A stretch of DNA of 64,000 nucleotides from Tritonibacter aquimaris (GCF_009617595.1 NZ_WIXK01000002.1:1-64000), one strand, 5' to 3'. Shown: positions 1 to 10,963, counted from the stretch's first letter. Notes: generated by a model not told the origin, from the sequence alone. Made by a program: numbers and translations.

Positions 1-160
1 ACTCAGCGTCGCCGCCGCACCGTCCGGTGTGTCTCAGTAGCGCCTCAGCGCCGCCGGTGAAGGGGGTTCTAGTGCTAGTAGCCGGAGGGCGCAAGCGCTT
101 TTTGCACTATTTTCGCATTTTTTTCATCCATCCGTCACACTGCTTGTTTTTTGGGCGCTT
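1..160. other. Left-edge non-coding stretch
   Basis: No gene with a credible start, ribosome site and family match is visible here. The first 100 bases are GC-rich and contain a weak GCGC-AA-GCGC hairpin followed by five T (about 89-103, plus strand), which could be the 3' end of a transcript entering from the left. Bases 100-150 are T-rich and lie just past the stop of msrQ on the other strand. A very short C-terminal coding tail from a plus-strand gene outside the window cannot be excluded. Confidence 0.3.
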
Positions 161-802
161 TCACTCGGCCTGAGCAGTCCAAAACAACAGTATTCGCAGC
201 TTTGCGCGCTTCACCCGACTCAAAAGCAATAAACAGGCCGCTAGAAGGTAAAGAACCGGTTCAAGTTGGATCCCTTTGGCAAGCCACACATAATGTATCC
301 CGCCCAGAAGAACCGCCAGATAAGACCCACGATGTAACAGCCGCCAGCGCGCGCCAAGTCTGCGAATGGAATAGCTGTTTGAGGTCAACGCCAAAGGCAG
401 CAGCGGTGCAAAGCCAGCCATGCCAATGGTAATATAGGGGCGCTTGATAATATCGGTGATGATCTCACGGGGGATCTGCACATCCAGCACCAGCCAGACC
501 AGCAGATGACCACTGACATAGTAGAAACACAAAAGCCCCAGCGCGCGCCGGAACTTCATCAGGTTTAACCCCAGATGACGACGCAGCGGAGTGACGGCCA
601 ATGACGCCAGGAGAAACTGCAGCGCCAGCGCGCCATAGCGGTGTTCAATCGCCTTGACCGGATCCACGCCCAAAGCACCGGTGAGCCCCTGGTAAAACAG
701 ATAGGGTAAGGGCAGCGCCCCCAATAGATATACCACCCAGGTGGGCAGACGACGGATCAGCCGATTCAGCTGATCCACACTCATTTTGGAAAGCACGCTC
801 AA
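161..802 (-). CDS. msrQ: MsrQ, heme-binding membrane subunit of MsrPQ
   Basis: Inner-membrane heme b protein of the ferric-reductase-like family. It passes electrons from the quinone pool or a flavin reductase to the periplasmic methionine sulfoxide reductase MsrP. The 213-residue protein has about six hydrophobic helices. Conserved histidines typical of heme ligation lie in the early [12 protein letters not shown] helix, in [12 protein letters not shown] and in [19 protein letters not shown]. Length fits the family (about 200). Its start codon overlaps the stop of msrP by four bases (ATGA), so the two are translationally coupled. Family assignment is firm; substrate range is inferred from the E. 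coli and Rhodobacter systems. Confidence 0.93.
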   Translation of the reverse strand: MSVLSKMSVDQLNRLIRRLPTWVVYLLGALPLPYLFYQGLTGALGVDPVKAIEHRYGALALQFLLASLAVTPLRRHLGLNLMKFRRALGLLCFYYVSGHLLVWLVLDVQIPREIITDIIKRPYITIGMAGFAPLLPLALTSNSYSIRRLGARWRLLHRGSYLAVLLGGIHYVWLAKGIQLEPVLYLLAACLLLLSRVKRAKLRILLFWTAQAE

Positions 803-1704
803 TGGTACTTCTTGAGATCCATCCCCTCATAGAGAGACGCAACCTCATCCTCATAGCCATTAAACATCAACGTCGGCTTGCGCTTGGCAAAGAGACCACC
901 CCCAAGCGGACGTTCAGACGCCTGGCTCCAGCGCGGATGGCTCACATTGGGGTTCACGTTTGAATAAAACCCATACTCGCGGCCATTGGCCATGTTCCAG
1001 CTGGTTTCGGGCTGTTCATCCGTCAGGGTGATTTTGACAATCGATTTGATCGATTTGTACCCGTATTTCCACGGCACCACCAGACGCAGCGGCGCGCCGT
1101 TCTGATTGGGTAGCGGTTTGCCAAAGATACCCGTTGCCATCAGGGTCAGCGGGTGCATCGCCTCATCGAGGCGCAAGCCTTCGCGGTAGGGCCATTCCAG
1201 CACCGGATAGCGGGTGCCCGGCATTTCTTCGCGGCGCAGCAGGGTTTCAAAGGCAACATATTTTGCCCCATTCTGCACGCCAGCAAGGTTCAAAAGATCC
1301 GCCAGTTCAAACCCGTTCCAGGGTACAACCATCGACCAGGCCTCAACACAGCGGAAGCGGTAGATGCGTTCCTCGATGGTCATCTCGCTGAGGATGTCGC
1401 CCAGCGTATATGAGCCGGGGCGATCCACCAGCCCGGTGATTTCCACGCTCCACGGGTCAGTCGTCATCAGATGAGCATTGGCAGCGGGATCCCCCTTGCT
1501 GGTGCCAAACTCATAGAAGTTGCAGTAGTTGGTCACATCATCCCAGCTGTTGGTCTCAAGCGCCGCTTGCGCCTGTGCGGATTGCCCAGCCATAGCGGCA
1601 AGCCCGCTGCCAGCAAGCCCTGCAAGGATTTTGCGGCGATTCCAGAACACCGCTTCAGGTGTGACATCCGCAGCGGACAGGTCGTTCTTCCAACGGTGCG
1701 CCAT
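799..1704 (-). CDS. msrP: MsrP, molybdopterin methionine sulfoxide reductase
   Basis: Periplasmic molybdoenzyme that repairs oxidised methionine in envelope proteins. The 301-residue protein begins with a Tat-type signal: an NRRKILAG twin-arginine stretch at about residues 22-29, a hydrophobic segment and AxA cleavage sites near residues 43-47. The sulfite-oxidase-like fold follows, with the molybdenum-ligating cysteine in YRFRCVEAW (Cys119). Later family signatures include [18 protein letters not shown]. The twin-arginine motif is not the full S/T-RRxFLK consensus, but RRKIL is common in MsrP. It is upstream of and overlaps msrQ. Confidence 0.95.
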   Translation of the reverse strand: MAHRWKNDLSAADVTPEAVFWNRRKILAGLAGSGLAAMAGQSAQAQAALETNSWDDVTNYCNFYEFGTSKGDPAANAHLMTTDPWSVEITGLVDRPGSYTLGDILSEMTIEERIYRFRCVEAWSMVVPWNGFELADLLNLAGVQNGAKYVAFETLLRREEMPGTRYPVLEWPYREGLRLDEAMHPLTLMATGIFGKPLPNQNGAPLRLVVPWKYGYKSIKSIVKITLTDEQPETSWNMANGREYGFYSNVNPNVSHPRWSQASERPLGGGLFAKRKPTLMFNGYEDEVASLYEGMDLKKYH

Positions 1705-1776
1705 GCCGATCTCCTTTAGAATTGGTTTGACTTCTTTTGTAGGTCAGCGCCCTGCCAGGGCTCAAAACATTTAACG

Positions 1777-3273
1777 TCACGACTGCGCGACGGCACTGTA
1801 ACTTGGCATCAATTCATTCATGGGCCGTGAATGCCCCCCTTCCTGCATAATACGCACATGGCGGCGGCGGATCTGGCGGGGTTCGGCCACACCAACGGAA
1901 TGGGCAATGACTTCGACCTCATGGATGATTTCGCGGGCGTAACGCGCCACGCGTTTGTATTTCTCTGTGACCACCAGCCCTTTTTGAAAACGAGGGTCAT
2001 GGGTGGTGATCCCGGTGGGGCAGGTATTCTTGTTACATTTGAGCGCCTGAATGCAGCCCAGCGAAAACATAAAACCACGCGCGGAAGTGATGAAATCCGC
2101 CCCCGCAGCCAAGGCCCAGGCCACATCACCGGGATTGACCAGCTTGCCACTTGCAATCAGGCGCACACGATCACGCAGCCCATATTCATCGCGCAGATCA
2201 CAAACCATGGGCAGGGCTTCACGTACGGACATCCCCACCAGATCCATCAGCGGCATGGGCGCAGCCCCTGTGCCACCTTCGCCACCATCAATGGTGATGA
2301 AATCGGGCGCATCCGCGCTGCGGCTAGCAATATTCATGAACATCTCTCGCATCACCGCTTCGCCACCCACTACGGTTTTGATGCCAACAGGTTTGCCGGT
2401 CACCTCGCGCACATGGGCAATCATATCCAACAGCTCGTCCCAGCTGCCGATTTCAGGATGTCGATTGGGCGATATACTGGCCTCCCCTTCGCGAATGCCT
2501 CGGATCGCGGCGATCTCTGCATTCACTTTGGCAGCGGGAAGGATGCCACCCTTGCCCGGCTTTGCCCCTTGTGAAAGTTTGATCTCAAACATGCGCACCT
2601 GCTCATGGGCGGCCACAGCACTCAGTTTATCGTCACTGATGCCCCCTTCGGACGCGCGCACGCCGTATTTTGCGGTGCCGATCTGAAACACGATATCGCA
2701 GCCCCCTTCGAGGTGAAACGGGCTTACGCCGCCCTCGCCGGTATTCAGCCAAACGCCCGCCTCGGCGGCACCCCGGCTCAACGCCTGAACCGCGGGCTTT
2801 GACAGCGCACCGTAGCTCATGCCGGAAATGTTAAAAATCGAAGGCGCATGATAGGGCACACGCGCAGTGGGCCCAATTTCCAGCGGCGCGCTTTTGGCAA
2901 AATCCGCATCAAGCTTGGGAAAAGGTGCGTTCACAAAGATCGGAGTGCCCGGCACCGTGATATTGCGGGTGGACCCAAAAGCAATGGTGTTGCCCGCCCC
3001 TTCGGACGCGCGGCCAACCCATTCCCGCTGGGCACGGTTAAACGGCAACTCTTCGCGGTCCATTGCAAAGAAATACTGCCGGAAGAATTCACCAAGCTCG
3101 GAAAAGATATGGCGGAAGCGGCCTATCACCGGGTAGTTGCGCCGAATGGCATCCTTGGTCTGGCGCCGATCAATGGCAAACAGCACCCCTGCGACCAGCA
3201 ACACCACCCCCATCAGCAACACAAACACATATGTCAGCAGCTCAATCGCGTAAAATGCAAACCCCACCGGCAC
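1777..3273 (-). CDS. Membrane-anchored FMN glutamate synthase-like protein
   Basis: 498-residue protein of the FMN-binding glutamate synthase (GltS/GOGAT large-domain) family. An N-terminal hydrophobic segment (about residues 8-33) is followed by the TIM-barrel FMN domain, with GGISDDKLSAVAAHEQVRMF, a GKGGILPAAKVN glycine loop and TIDGGEGGTGAAPMP. The cysteines of the 3Fe-4S loop appear in GCIQALKCNKNTCPTG. There is no glutaminase domain, so it cannot make glutamate from glutamine alone; stand-alone members are thought to use ammonia or to have other roles. The anchor suggests membrane attachment. It lies 72 bases upstream of msrP on the same strand, possibly co-transcribed. Confidence 0.85.
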   Translation of the reverse strand: MPVGFAFYAIELLTYVFVLLMGVVLLVAGVLFAIDRRQTKDAIRRNYPVIGRFRHIFSELGEFFRQYFFAMDREELPFNRAQREWVGRASEGAGNTIAFGSTRNITVPGTPIFVNAPFPKLDADFAKSAPLEIGPTARVPYHAPSIFNISGMSYGALSKPAVQALSRGAAEAGVWLNTGEGGVSPFHLEGGCDIVFQIGTAKYGVRASEGGISDDKLSAVAAHEQVRMFEIKLSQGAKPGKGGILPAAKVNAEIAAIRGIREGEASISPNRHPEIGSWDELLDMIAHVREVTGKPVGIKTVVGGEAVMREMFMNIASRSADAPDFITIDGGEGGTGAAPMPLMDLVGMSVREALPMVCDLRDEYGLRDRVRLIASGKLVNPGDVAWALAAGADFITSARGFMFSLGCIQALKCNKNTCPTGITTHDPRFQKGLVVTEKYKRVARYAREIIHEVEVIAHSVGVAEPRQIRRRHVRIMQEGGHSRPMNELMPSYSAVAQS

Positions 3274-3564
3274 CCTCCCTCAGCTGGATAATTCTGGCTC
3301 TGACTGCCTTTTGCGGATCCCCGCAGCAAAGCAACCACTTCCCTATGTAATGTGATGCGTGCGCCAAATCTGCACTGCTGCAAAATCAAGTCTATTTTTC
3401 ACATTAAAGTGACTGGAAATCCGCGATGGCGCGCGCTTGGGGCGATGCTCTTGCAGGTCAAACCTGAAACATCTGCTTTTTTCCTGAACCAATCCACGCA
3501 AACCGCCGTAACCCCGACATCGCCTTCAGACATGAGGGCTGTCCACCATACGAGGAGACTTTCG

Positions 3565-4044
3565 ATGTTACGCCGTACCTTTATGACCCTGAGCGCCCTG
3601 ACCGTGTTTGCCCTGCCTGCCTGCGCTGACGGGCATTCCAAGGATATTGTTGATACCGCAGTGGGCGCGGGTAGTTTCACCACTCTGGTCGCTGCCGTTC
3701 AGGCTGCGGGCTTTGTCGACACGCTCAAAGGGGATGGGCCCTTTACCGTATTTGCGCCAACCGATGATGCGTTTGCGGCCCTGCCCGAAGGCACAGTAGA
3801 GACCCTGCTGAAACCCGAGAACAAGGATCAGTTGGTTTCAATCCTGACCTACCACGTGGTGCCGGGGGCGGTGAAATCGACTGATCTCAGCGACGGGATG
3901 AAAGCAGCAACTGTTCAAGGCAGCGCAGTGACCATTGGCGCCTCTGATGGGGTAACGGTTGATGGCGCCAATGTGGTTCAGGCTGACATCCTGGCCTCCA
4001 ACGGGGTGATCCATGTGATTGATGCGGTCATCCTGCCGAAGTGA
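3565..4044 (+). CDS. Secreted fasciclin (FAS1) domain protein
   Basis: 159-residue exported protein with one FAS1 domain, a fold used in adhesion and extracellular matrix. The ATG at 3565 was chosen because GAGGAG lies about 8 bases upstream and the product then starts with a proper signal peptide ([21 protein letters not shown]); an upstream in-frame ATG at 3352 would place about 70 unlikely residues before it. FAS1 hallmarks are [14 protein letters not shown], the central YHVVPG and the terminal [17 protein letters not shown] resembles a weak lipobox, so signal peptidase I or II processing is open. A terminator follows. Confidence 0.9.
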   Translation: MLRRTFMTLSALTVFALPACADGHSKDIVDTAVGAGSFTTLVAAVQAAGFVDTLKGDGPFTVFAPTDDAFAALPEGTVETLLKPENKDQLVSILTYHVVPGAVKSTDLSDGMKAATVQGSAVTIGASDGVTVDGANVVQADILASNGVIHVIDAVILPK

Positions 4045-4056
4045 TCATCACACACA

Positions 4057-4082
4057 AAACGCGCCGGATCCCCGGCGCGTTT
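4057..4082. terminator. Bidirectional terminator, fasciclin gene / clpB
   Basis: Perfect hairpin AAACGCGCCGG-ATCC-CCGGCGCGTTT, with A-rich sequence on one side and T-rich on the other, between two convergent genes. It can serve both strands, though clpB ends about 50 bases away. Confidence 0.75.
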
Positions 4083-4090
4083 ATTACATT

Positions 4091-4128
4091 ATATATATGT
4101 CGTGGCTTGATATATATGTCGTGGCTTG
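4091..4128. repeat. Exact 19-bp tandem duplication
   Basis: The 19-mer ATATATATGTCGTGGCTTG occurs twice, directly abutting (4091-4109 and 4110-4128), immediately beyond the clpB stop. It looks like a recent tandem duplication; only two copies are present and no function is evident. Confidence 0.9.
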
Positions 4129-4134
4129 GACTGA

Positions 4135-6753
<2,619 letters not shown>

Positions 6754-6831
6754 CACGTTCTCCTTTTTACAAGCGCCCGCATCAGGTGGAACGCCCGCTT
6801 GGCAGCACGTCCCGGTTCGGGCCTCAATATC

Positions 6832-6861
6832 AGATTTGGGCAGTTTCCCTGCCACTTCAAG
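6832..6861 (-). promoter_or_regulatory. Candidate RpoH heat-shock promoter of clpB
   Basis: Reading the minus strand, CTTGAA is followed after 15 bases by CCCAAATCT, close to the sigma-32 consensus CTTGAA-N13-15-CCCCATnT. It would start clpB with a leader of roughly 70 bases. The match of position and gene type supports it; no data here prove it. Confidence 0.5.
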
Positions 6862-6980
6862 ACTATGCGCCAGAATCACTGATATTTCCCTGATGTGACG
6901 CAAATTCTGCAGAATTCAGGGCTTTTCAGCCGCGCCCTGCACCATTAGGAAAGCGCAAGATCCCCACCAGACCGGAGAGT

Positions 6981-7715
6981 ATGACGATGAGCCAGCCCAC
7001 AGCAGACGACCGCCTGATTGTAGCCATGGATGTTCCCAATGCCATTGCTGGTCTGAAACTGGCAGAGCAGATCGGTGATCTGGCGTCTTTTTATAAGATT
7101 GGCCTTGGCATGCTGACCAGCGGCGGGCTTGCGCTTGCAAATGAGCTGAAACAGGAACACGGCAAACGCATCTTCCTTGATATGAAGCTCTTTGACATTG
7201 GTGCCACCGTAGAAAACGCGGTGCGGGGTCTGGCGCAGTTTGATCTCGATTTTCTCACGGTGCACGGCGATCCCTATGTGGTCAAAGCCGCAAAAGAAGG
7301 TGCCGGTGGCAAGGATATGAAAATCCTCGCAGTGACAATTCTGACATCACTGGACCGTCAGGATCTTGACGGCGCGCTGATCAAAGGAGGCGCAATCAAA
7401 GATCTGGTGCAGGAACGTGCAGGCAACGCTTTTGCGGCAGGGGCCGATGGTGTGATTGCCAGCCCGCAAGAAGCCGCATTGATCCGCGCCCTGCCCGAAG
7501 CGAATGGCAAGCTGATCGTCACCCCCGGTGTGCGCCCTGCTGGTGCTGACCTCGGTGATCAAAAACGTGTCGCCACGCCCGCAAATGCAATTGCGGATGG
7601 CGCAGATCACATCGTGGTGGGACGCCCGATCTGGAAAGCAGCAAATCCCCGCGCTGCGACCCAGGCAATTCTATCGGAACTCAACAGCCCGCAAGCACAA
7701 GCACCAAACCGCTAA
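6981..7715 (+). CDS. pyrF: Orotidine 5'-phosphate decarboxylase
   Basis: Final step of UMP synthesis, OMP to UMP plus CO2, in the cytoplasm. The 244-residue protein carries the class signatures: LIVAMDVPN near the start, YKIGLGM, and the catalytic D-x-K-x-x-D in FLDMKLFDIGATV. GVRP and VGRPIW, which bind phosphate, lie near the end. A GGAGAG site lies just upstream; the ATG at 6987 is an alternative two codons in. It is divergent from clpB and monocistronic by appearance. Confidence 0.96.
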   Translation: MTMSQPTADDRLIVAMDVPNAIAGLKLAEQIGDLASFYKIGLGMLTSGGLALANELKQEHGKRIFLDMKLFDIGATVENAVRGLAQFDLDFLTVHGDPYVVKAAKEGAGGKDMKILAVTILTSLDRQDLDGALIKGGAIKDLVQERAGNAFAAGADGVIASPQEAALIRALPEANGKLIVTPGVRPAGADLGDQKRVATPANAIADGADHIVVGRPIWKAANPRAATQAILSELNSPQAQAPNR

Positions 7716-8077
7716 GGTATTGGGTGAGTCGGACGCAAAACCGTTGCGCGCGCAACTTAATTACCCAAACCCAGGGCGTGAAGAAATATTTTATTTCACA
7801 CCCCCATATTATCCTTCAACGATGCTTGACGTAGATTTAATTCACGTCAAGCATCTGGGATTGCTTTCCTTTTCCAACAGAAACTGACGCAAGCAAAAAA
7901 ATTGCGTGTGGCAGAATGGCAACGGCCTGTTGCGCAAAGATAGATTCGCGCCACAGCTTTCTTTGCGCAAACCAGAGCGGGATGGGAACCTATAGGTAAG
8001 ACACTCCCCTGACGGACTTGATCTTCCTGTAGTCCGTCAACTTCCCCCGCTTTGGCGGGGGACTTTGTGTGAAGGGC
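7716..8077. other. Structured intergenic region, pyrF to nudix
   Basis: About 360 bases without a convincing protein gene. It contains three exact inverted repeats: 7821-7832/7844-7855 (12-bp stem, 11-base loop), 7930-7940/7960-7970 (11-bp stem, 19-base loop) and 8010-8018/8031-8039 (9-bp stem), the last followed by a GC hairpin at 8044-8061. AT-rich sequence precedes the first hairpin. The first hairpin may end the pyrF transcript; the last two together resemble a small RNA (separate entry). Confidence 0.7.
7991..8066 (+). ncRNA. Candidate small RNA with anti-SD-like loop
   Basis: A 9-bp hairpin TGACGGACT/AGTCCGTCA (8010-8039) presents the loop TGATCTTCCTGT, whose UCUUCCU can pair with Shine-Dalgarno sequences (AGGAAGA). 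It is followed at 8044-8061 by CCCCCGC-TTTG-GCGGGGG, a strong terminator-like stem, then ACTTTGTG. This hairpin-plus-terminator layout resembles Hfq-dependent alphaproteobacterial sRNAs. The 5' end is uncertain; no clear sigma-70 promoter was found. I do not recognise a named family. Confidence 0.35.
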
Positions 8078-8497
8078 CTAGTCCCACAGCTCAACGCTTC
8101 TGGCATCCAGATAATCTTGCAAACGTGTTTTGAAATTGGGCACCGCCATCGGATGGCTGCAATAGGTTTCTGCGCTCATCAGCTCCCAACGCTGCCCTTC
8201 ATCCCCCAGCGCAACCTCAGTCAGTCGTGACGCCGGCAGATGGGCCGCAAAGAACCACGACACATGACCATCGTGCAGATATGAACGCTCCCAAACGATG
8301 TCGATCTCTTCCAGGCGAATACTCAACTCTTCTTCGGTTTCACGCAGCGCACAGGCCTTGGGGCTTTCATCTCCCTCTCGTCCGCCACCGGGCAGATCCC
8401 AATGGTTTGGAAACGGGATATCGGGTTTGTCATCGCGCAACATCACTGCCAATTTGTCGCCGATAAACAGGGCCAGCTTCGCACCGTAAAATGACAT
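8078..8497 (-). CDS. Nudix hydrolase
   Basis: 139-residue Nudix-superfamily hydrolase that cleaves a nucleoside diphosphate linked to another moiety. The Nudix box is visible as G-x5-E-x7-REtxEEL in the stretch GREGDESPKACALRETEEEL (about residues 42-61), with the metal-binding REXXEE core intact. The start at 8497 (MSFYGAKLALFIGDK) follows GAGGGTGAG; a longer in-frame extension reaches into the divergent dinB gene and is unlikely. The substrate cannot be read from sequence. Divergent from dinB, 81 bases apart. Confidence 0.88.
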   Translation of the reverse strand: MSFYGAKLALFIGDKLAVMLRDDKPDIPFPNHWDLPGGGREGDESPKACALRETEEELSIRLEEIDIVWERSYLHDGHVSWFFAAHLPASRLTEVALGDEGQRWELMSAETYCSHPMAVPNFKTRLQDYLDARSVELWD

Positions 8498-8578
8498 ACT
8501 CACCCTCGTAATCACTAAAGACAATTCCTGCGCCAATAGATAGGATGGCCACTCCCACGCTTCAACCGATGACCCAAG

Positions 8579-9835
8579 ATGCCCGCCTTTTGCCGCGACT
8601 GCCTGCACCCTGTTGCGCCCGATACGCGCCGCTGCCCCAAGTGCCGCAGCCCGCGTATTCTGGCCCATGCAGAGCTTCATTCTCTGACGATCGCCCATAT
8701 GGATTGTGATGCATTTTACGCCAGCGTGGAAAAACGCGACAATCCAGAGATAGCCGACAAACCTGTTATCGTCGGCGGCGGGCACCGCGGTGTGGTGTCT
8801 ACGGCCTGTTATCTGGCCCGTATTCGTGGCGTACGCTCGGCAATGCCGATGTTTCAGGCGCTTAAACTCTGTCCCGAAGCGGTGGTCGTCAAACCCCGGA
8901 TGGAGGTCTATTCAGACGTCAGCCGCCAGGTGCGCGCCATGATGGATGAACTGACGCCAGTGGTTGAGCCGCTGTCACTCGATGAGGCGTTCATGGATCT
9001 GACCGGCACCGAAAAGCTCCACGGTGCGCCACCTGCTGTAATGCTTGCCCGGCTGACAAAACGTATGAAAGATGAGCTTGGGATTACCGGATCCATTGGG
9101 CTCAGCCATAATAAGTTCCTCGCCAAAGTGGCATCTGACCTGGATAAACCCCGCGGTTTTGCCGTGATTGGTCTTGCAGAAACACAGGATTTCCTGCGCG
9201 ACAAGCCGGTGCGCTTGATCTGGGGCATTGGCCCCGCGGCGCAAGCCTCGCTCGACAAGGCCGGGATTCGAAGCTTTGACGATCTCCTGCGGTGGGAGAA
9301 ACAGGATCTCAGCAATCGGTTTGGCAGTATGGGAGAACGTCTGTGGCACCTCGCGCGCGGTGAAGACAAACGCCGGGTGTCATCGCGCACGCCGATGAAG
9401 TCCATTTCCAATGAAACTACGTTTTTTGAAGACACCTCCCATCTTGAGCTGCTCGACGGGCATCTGTGGCGACTGGCTGAAAAGGTATCCTCACGCGCCA
9501 AGGCCCGTGATTTTGCGGGCCGGGTGGTGACGCTGAAATTGAAACGCGCCAATCATTCATCCCTGACGCGGCGCACCTCATTGCGGGACGCTACCCAGAT
9601 TGCGGATCAGATCTACCGGACCGCACGCGACATGTTGAACAACACTCTTTCCGAGGGTCCGTTTCGATTGATTGGCTGCGGCCTGTCAGATTTGGTTCCT
9701 GCGTCCGAAGCTGATAAAACCGGCGACCTGCTGGACCCAAAGGCAGGCCAGCGCGCACAGGCTGAGCAAGCCTCAGATGCGATTCGCAAGAAATTTGGCA
9801 AAGATGCCATCGTAAAAGGGCGCGCCCTGCGCTGA
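8579..9835 (+). CDS. dinB: DNA polymerase IV with N-terminal zinc ribbon
   Basis: Y-family translesion polymerase, 418 residues. Catalytic acidic residues lie in MDCDAFYASVE and SLDEAFMD; the little-finger domain follows. An extra N-terminus of about 38 residues places Cys5, Cys8, Cys19 and Cys22 as CxxC-x10-CxxC, a zinc-ribbon-like module absent from E. coli DinB. The ATG at 8579 keeps this module; starting at the later MDCDAF methionine would lose it, and the regular cysteine spacing argues that it is real. I see no exact LexA box GTTC-N7-GTTC upstream. Confidence 0.92.
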   Translation: MPAFCRDCLHPVAPDTRRCPKCRSPRILAHAELHSLTIAHMDCDAFYASVEKRDNPEIADKPVIVGGGHRGVVSTACYLARIRGVRSAMPMFQALKLCPEAVVVKPRMEVYSDVSRQVRAMMDELTPVVEPLSLDEAFMDLTGTEKLHGAPPAVMLARLTKRMKDELGITGSIGLSHNKFLAKVASDLDKPRGFAVIGLAETQDFLRDKPVRLIWGIGPAAQASLDKAGIRSFDDLLRWEKQDLSNRFGSMGERLWHLARGEDKRRVSSRTPMKSISNETTFFEDTSHLELLDGHLWRLAEKVSSRAKARDFAGRVVTLKLKRANHSSLTRRTSLRDATQIADQIYRTARDMLNNTLSEGPFRLIGCGLSDLVPASEADKTGDLLDPKAGQRAQAEQASDAIRKKFGKDAIVKGRALR

Positions 9836-9853
9836 GCGTTTCACATGAAACGC
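9836..9853. promoter_or_regulatory. parS-like palindrome (or weak terminator)
   Basis: The 18-base GCGTTTCACATGAAACGC starts just after the dinB stop codon. Its core GTTTCACATGAAAC (9838-9851) differs from the ParB-binding parS consensus GTTTCACGTGAAAC at one central base. It sits between convergent genes, where parS sites do little harm, but no parAB or gidA genes are in the window. As a terminator it would be poor, having only a 2-base loop and no T run. Confidence 0.4.
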
Positions 9854-9857
9854 AGCA

Positions 9858-10718
9858 TCATTCTGCCGCAAAGGGCAGCTGCTCTTCGCCCAAAGACACC
9901 AGATCCGCAACCACACCGGCCAAAGCATCGCGTAGATCCACAAAACCACGGTGCAGTTCTAGCTTTTGTTCATCCATATAAAGCGAGCGGTCGATTTCCA
10001 CCTGAATTGCGTGCTGCCCATCCGACGGACGTCCATAGCGCTGGGTGATATAGGCACCCGCAAAGGGCGCATTGCGCGCAACACTCAACCCCGCGCGCGT
10101 AAAGGCCGCTTCCACCTCATCCATCACCTCAGATGACGCCGAGGCACCGAAACGATCCCCCAGCACAATCTCCGCTTTGCGTTGGTTGCGCATCACCGGT
10201 TCGCCAATTGCCTCATGCGGCATGGAATGACAGTCGACCAGCAGGGCCATGCCAAATTCCGACCGGGTGCTTTGCATCAGCAGTTCCAGCTGGTTGTGGT
10301 AAGGCGTCCAGTATTTTTCCAGCCGCTCATCCGCCTCGTGCCGGCTGATTTTTCCTGAATAAATCGCCCGCCCATTGGCCACCACGCGCGGAATCACCCC
10401 AAGACCTGAGGCAACGCGGGGATTTTGCCCCTTTTTGGGCACGCCTAGAATCAGAGCCGAATCTAATTCATCCGAGGCCCGGTTGAGATCAACATAGGCG
10501 CGCGGCGCCACCGCTGATAACAATGGCGCCCCCAATTTGGGCGCAACAGCAAACAATCGATCCACATAAGCATCGGATGAGCTGCGAATCTGCTGATCAT
10601 TCAGCACCGAATTCGCAAGAAAATCGTCGAAATAGCAATCACCACTGTGCGGAGAGGCAAATACCACGCCAGAGCGCTGGCGCTGCGGTAATTGCAATCG
10701 AAAAGCGGTGTCGACCAT
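9858..10718 (-). CDS. N-formylglutamate amidohydrolase family protein
   Basis: 286-residue zinc hydrolase of the N-formylglutamate amidohydrolase family, the last step in one histidine-degradation route; related members act on other N-acyl amino acids. Family signatures are FASPHSGDCYF near residue 20, the RAYVDLNRA stretch, LLVDCHSMPH with metal-binding Asp and His, and NAPFAGAYITQRYG. No hut genes are adjacent, so the formylglutamate substrate is only inferred. ATG at 10718 has GGGA upstream; a TTG four codons earlier is the alternative. Confidence 0.85.
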   Translation of the reverse strand: MVDTAFRLQLPQRQRSGVVFASPHSGDCYFDDFLANSVLNDQQIRSSSDAYVDRLFAVAPKLGAPLLSAVAPRAYVDLNRASDELDSALILGVPKKGQNPRVASGLGVIPRVVANGRAIYSGKISRHEADERLEKYWTPYHNQLELLMQSTRSEFGMALLVDCHSMPHEAIGEPVMRNQRKAEIVLGDRFGASASSEVMDEVEAAFTRAGLSVARNAPFAGAYITQRYGRPSDGQHAIQVEIDRSLYMDEQKLELHRGFVDLRDALAGVVADLVSLGEEQLPFAAE

Positions 10719-10792
10719 GACGTTTCCCAAAACGACTCTGAAAATTTGTTACAAGATACACCTTAGACCGGAAATTCAGATGCCAAAAGCTC

Positions 10793-10821
10793 TTGCACCT
10801 GTTTGCGACTCTTATTATAGA
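10793..10821 (+). promoter_or_regulatory. Candidate sigma-70 promoter of tRNA-Val
   Basis: TTGCAC, a 17-base spacer and TATAGA, about 65 bases before the mature tRNA 5' end, in an otherwise gene-free stretch downstream of nothing else on this strand. It may also serve rpmJ. Confidence 0.4.
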
Positions 10822-10888
10822 CCCCTTCACCGGCGCGGACTTCCGCGCTCCTTTAATTTAAGGGGCAGGAGAAAGTGCAGGTAATCAT

Positions 10889-10963
10889 GGGCGATTAGCT
10901 CAGTGGTAGAGCACTTCGTTGACATCGAAGGGGTCACAAGTTCGAACCTTGTATCGCCCACCA
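10889..10963 (+). tRNA. tRNA-Val (anticodon GAC)
   Basis: Complete 75-base cloverleaf: acceptor GGGCGAT pairs with ATCGCCC, D-arm GCTC-AGTGGTA-GAGC, anticodon stem CTTCG/CGAAG with loop TTGACAT giving anticodon GAC, T-arm ACAAG-TTCGAAC-CTTGT, and an encoded CCA end. Confidence 0.97.

Noticed and set aside
1-100. An RNA gene at the left edge
   Set aside because: No tRNA, SRP, tmRNA or RNase P consensus could be recognised in the visible 100 bases; too little is present to decide.
6754-6903. Longer N-terminus for ClpB
   Set aside because: The 50 extra codons contain the candidate promoter and are unlike ClpB; the ATG at 6753 has the ribosome site.
7821-7970. The two large hairpins as an attachment site or transposon ends
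   Set aside because: No target-site duplication, integrase, transposase or tRNA is adjacent.
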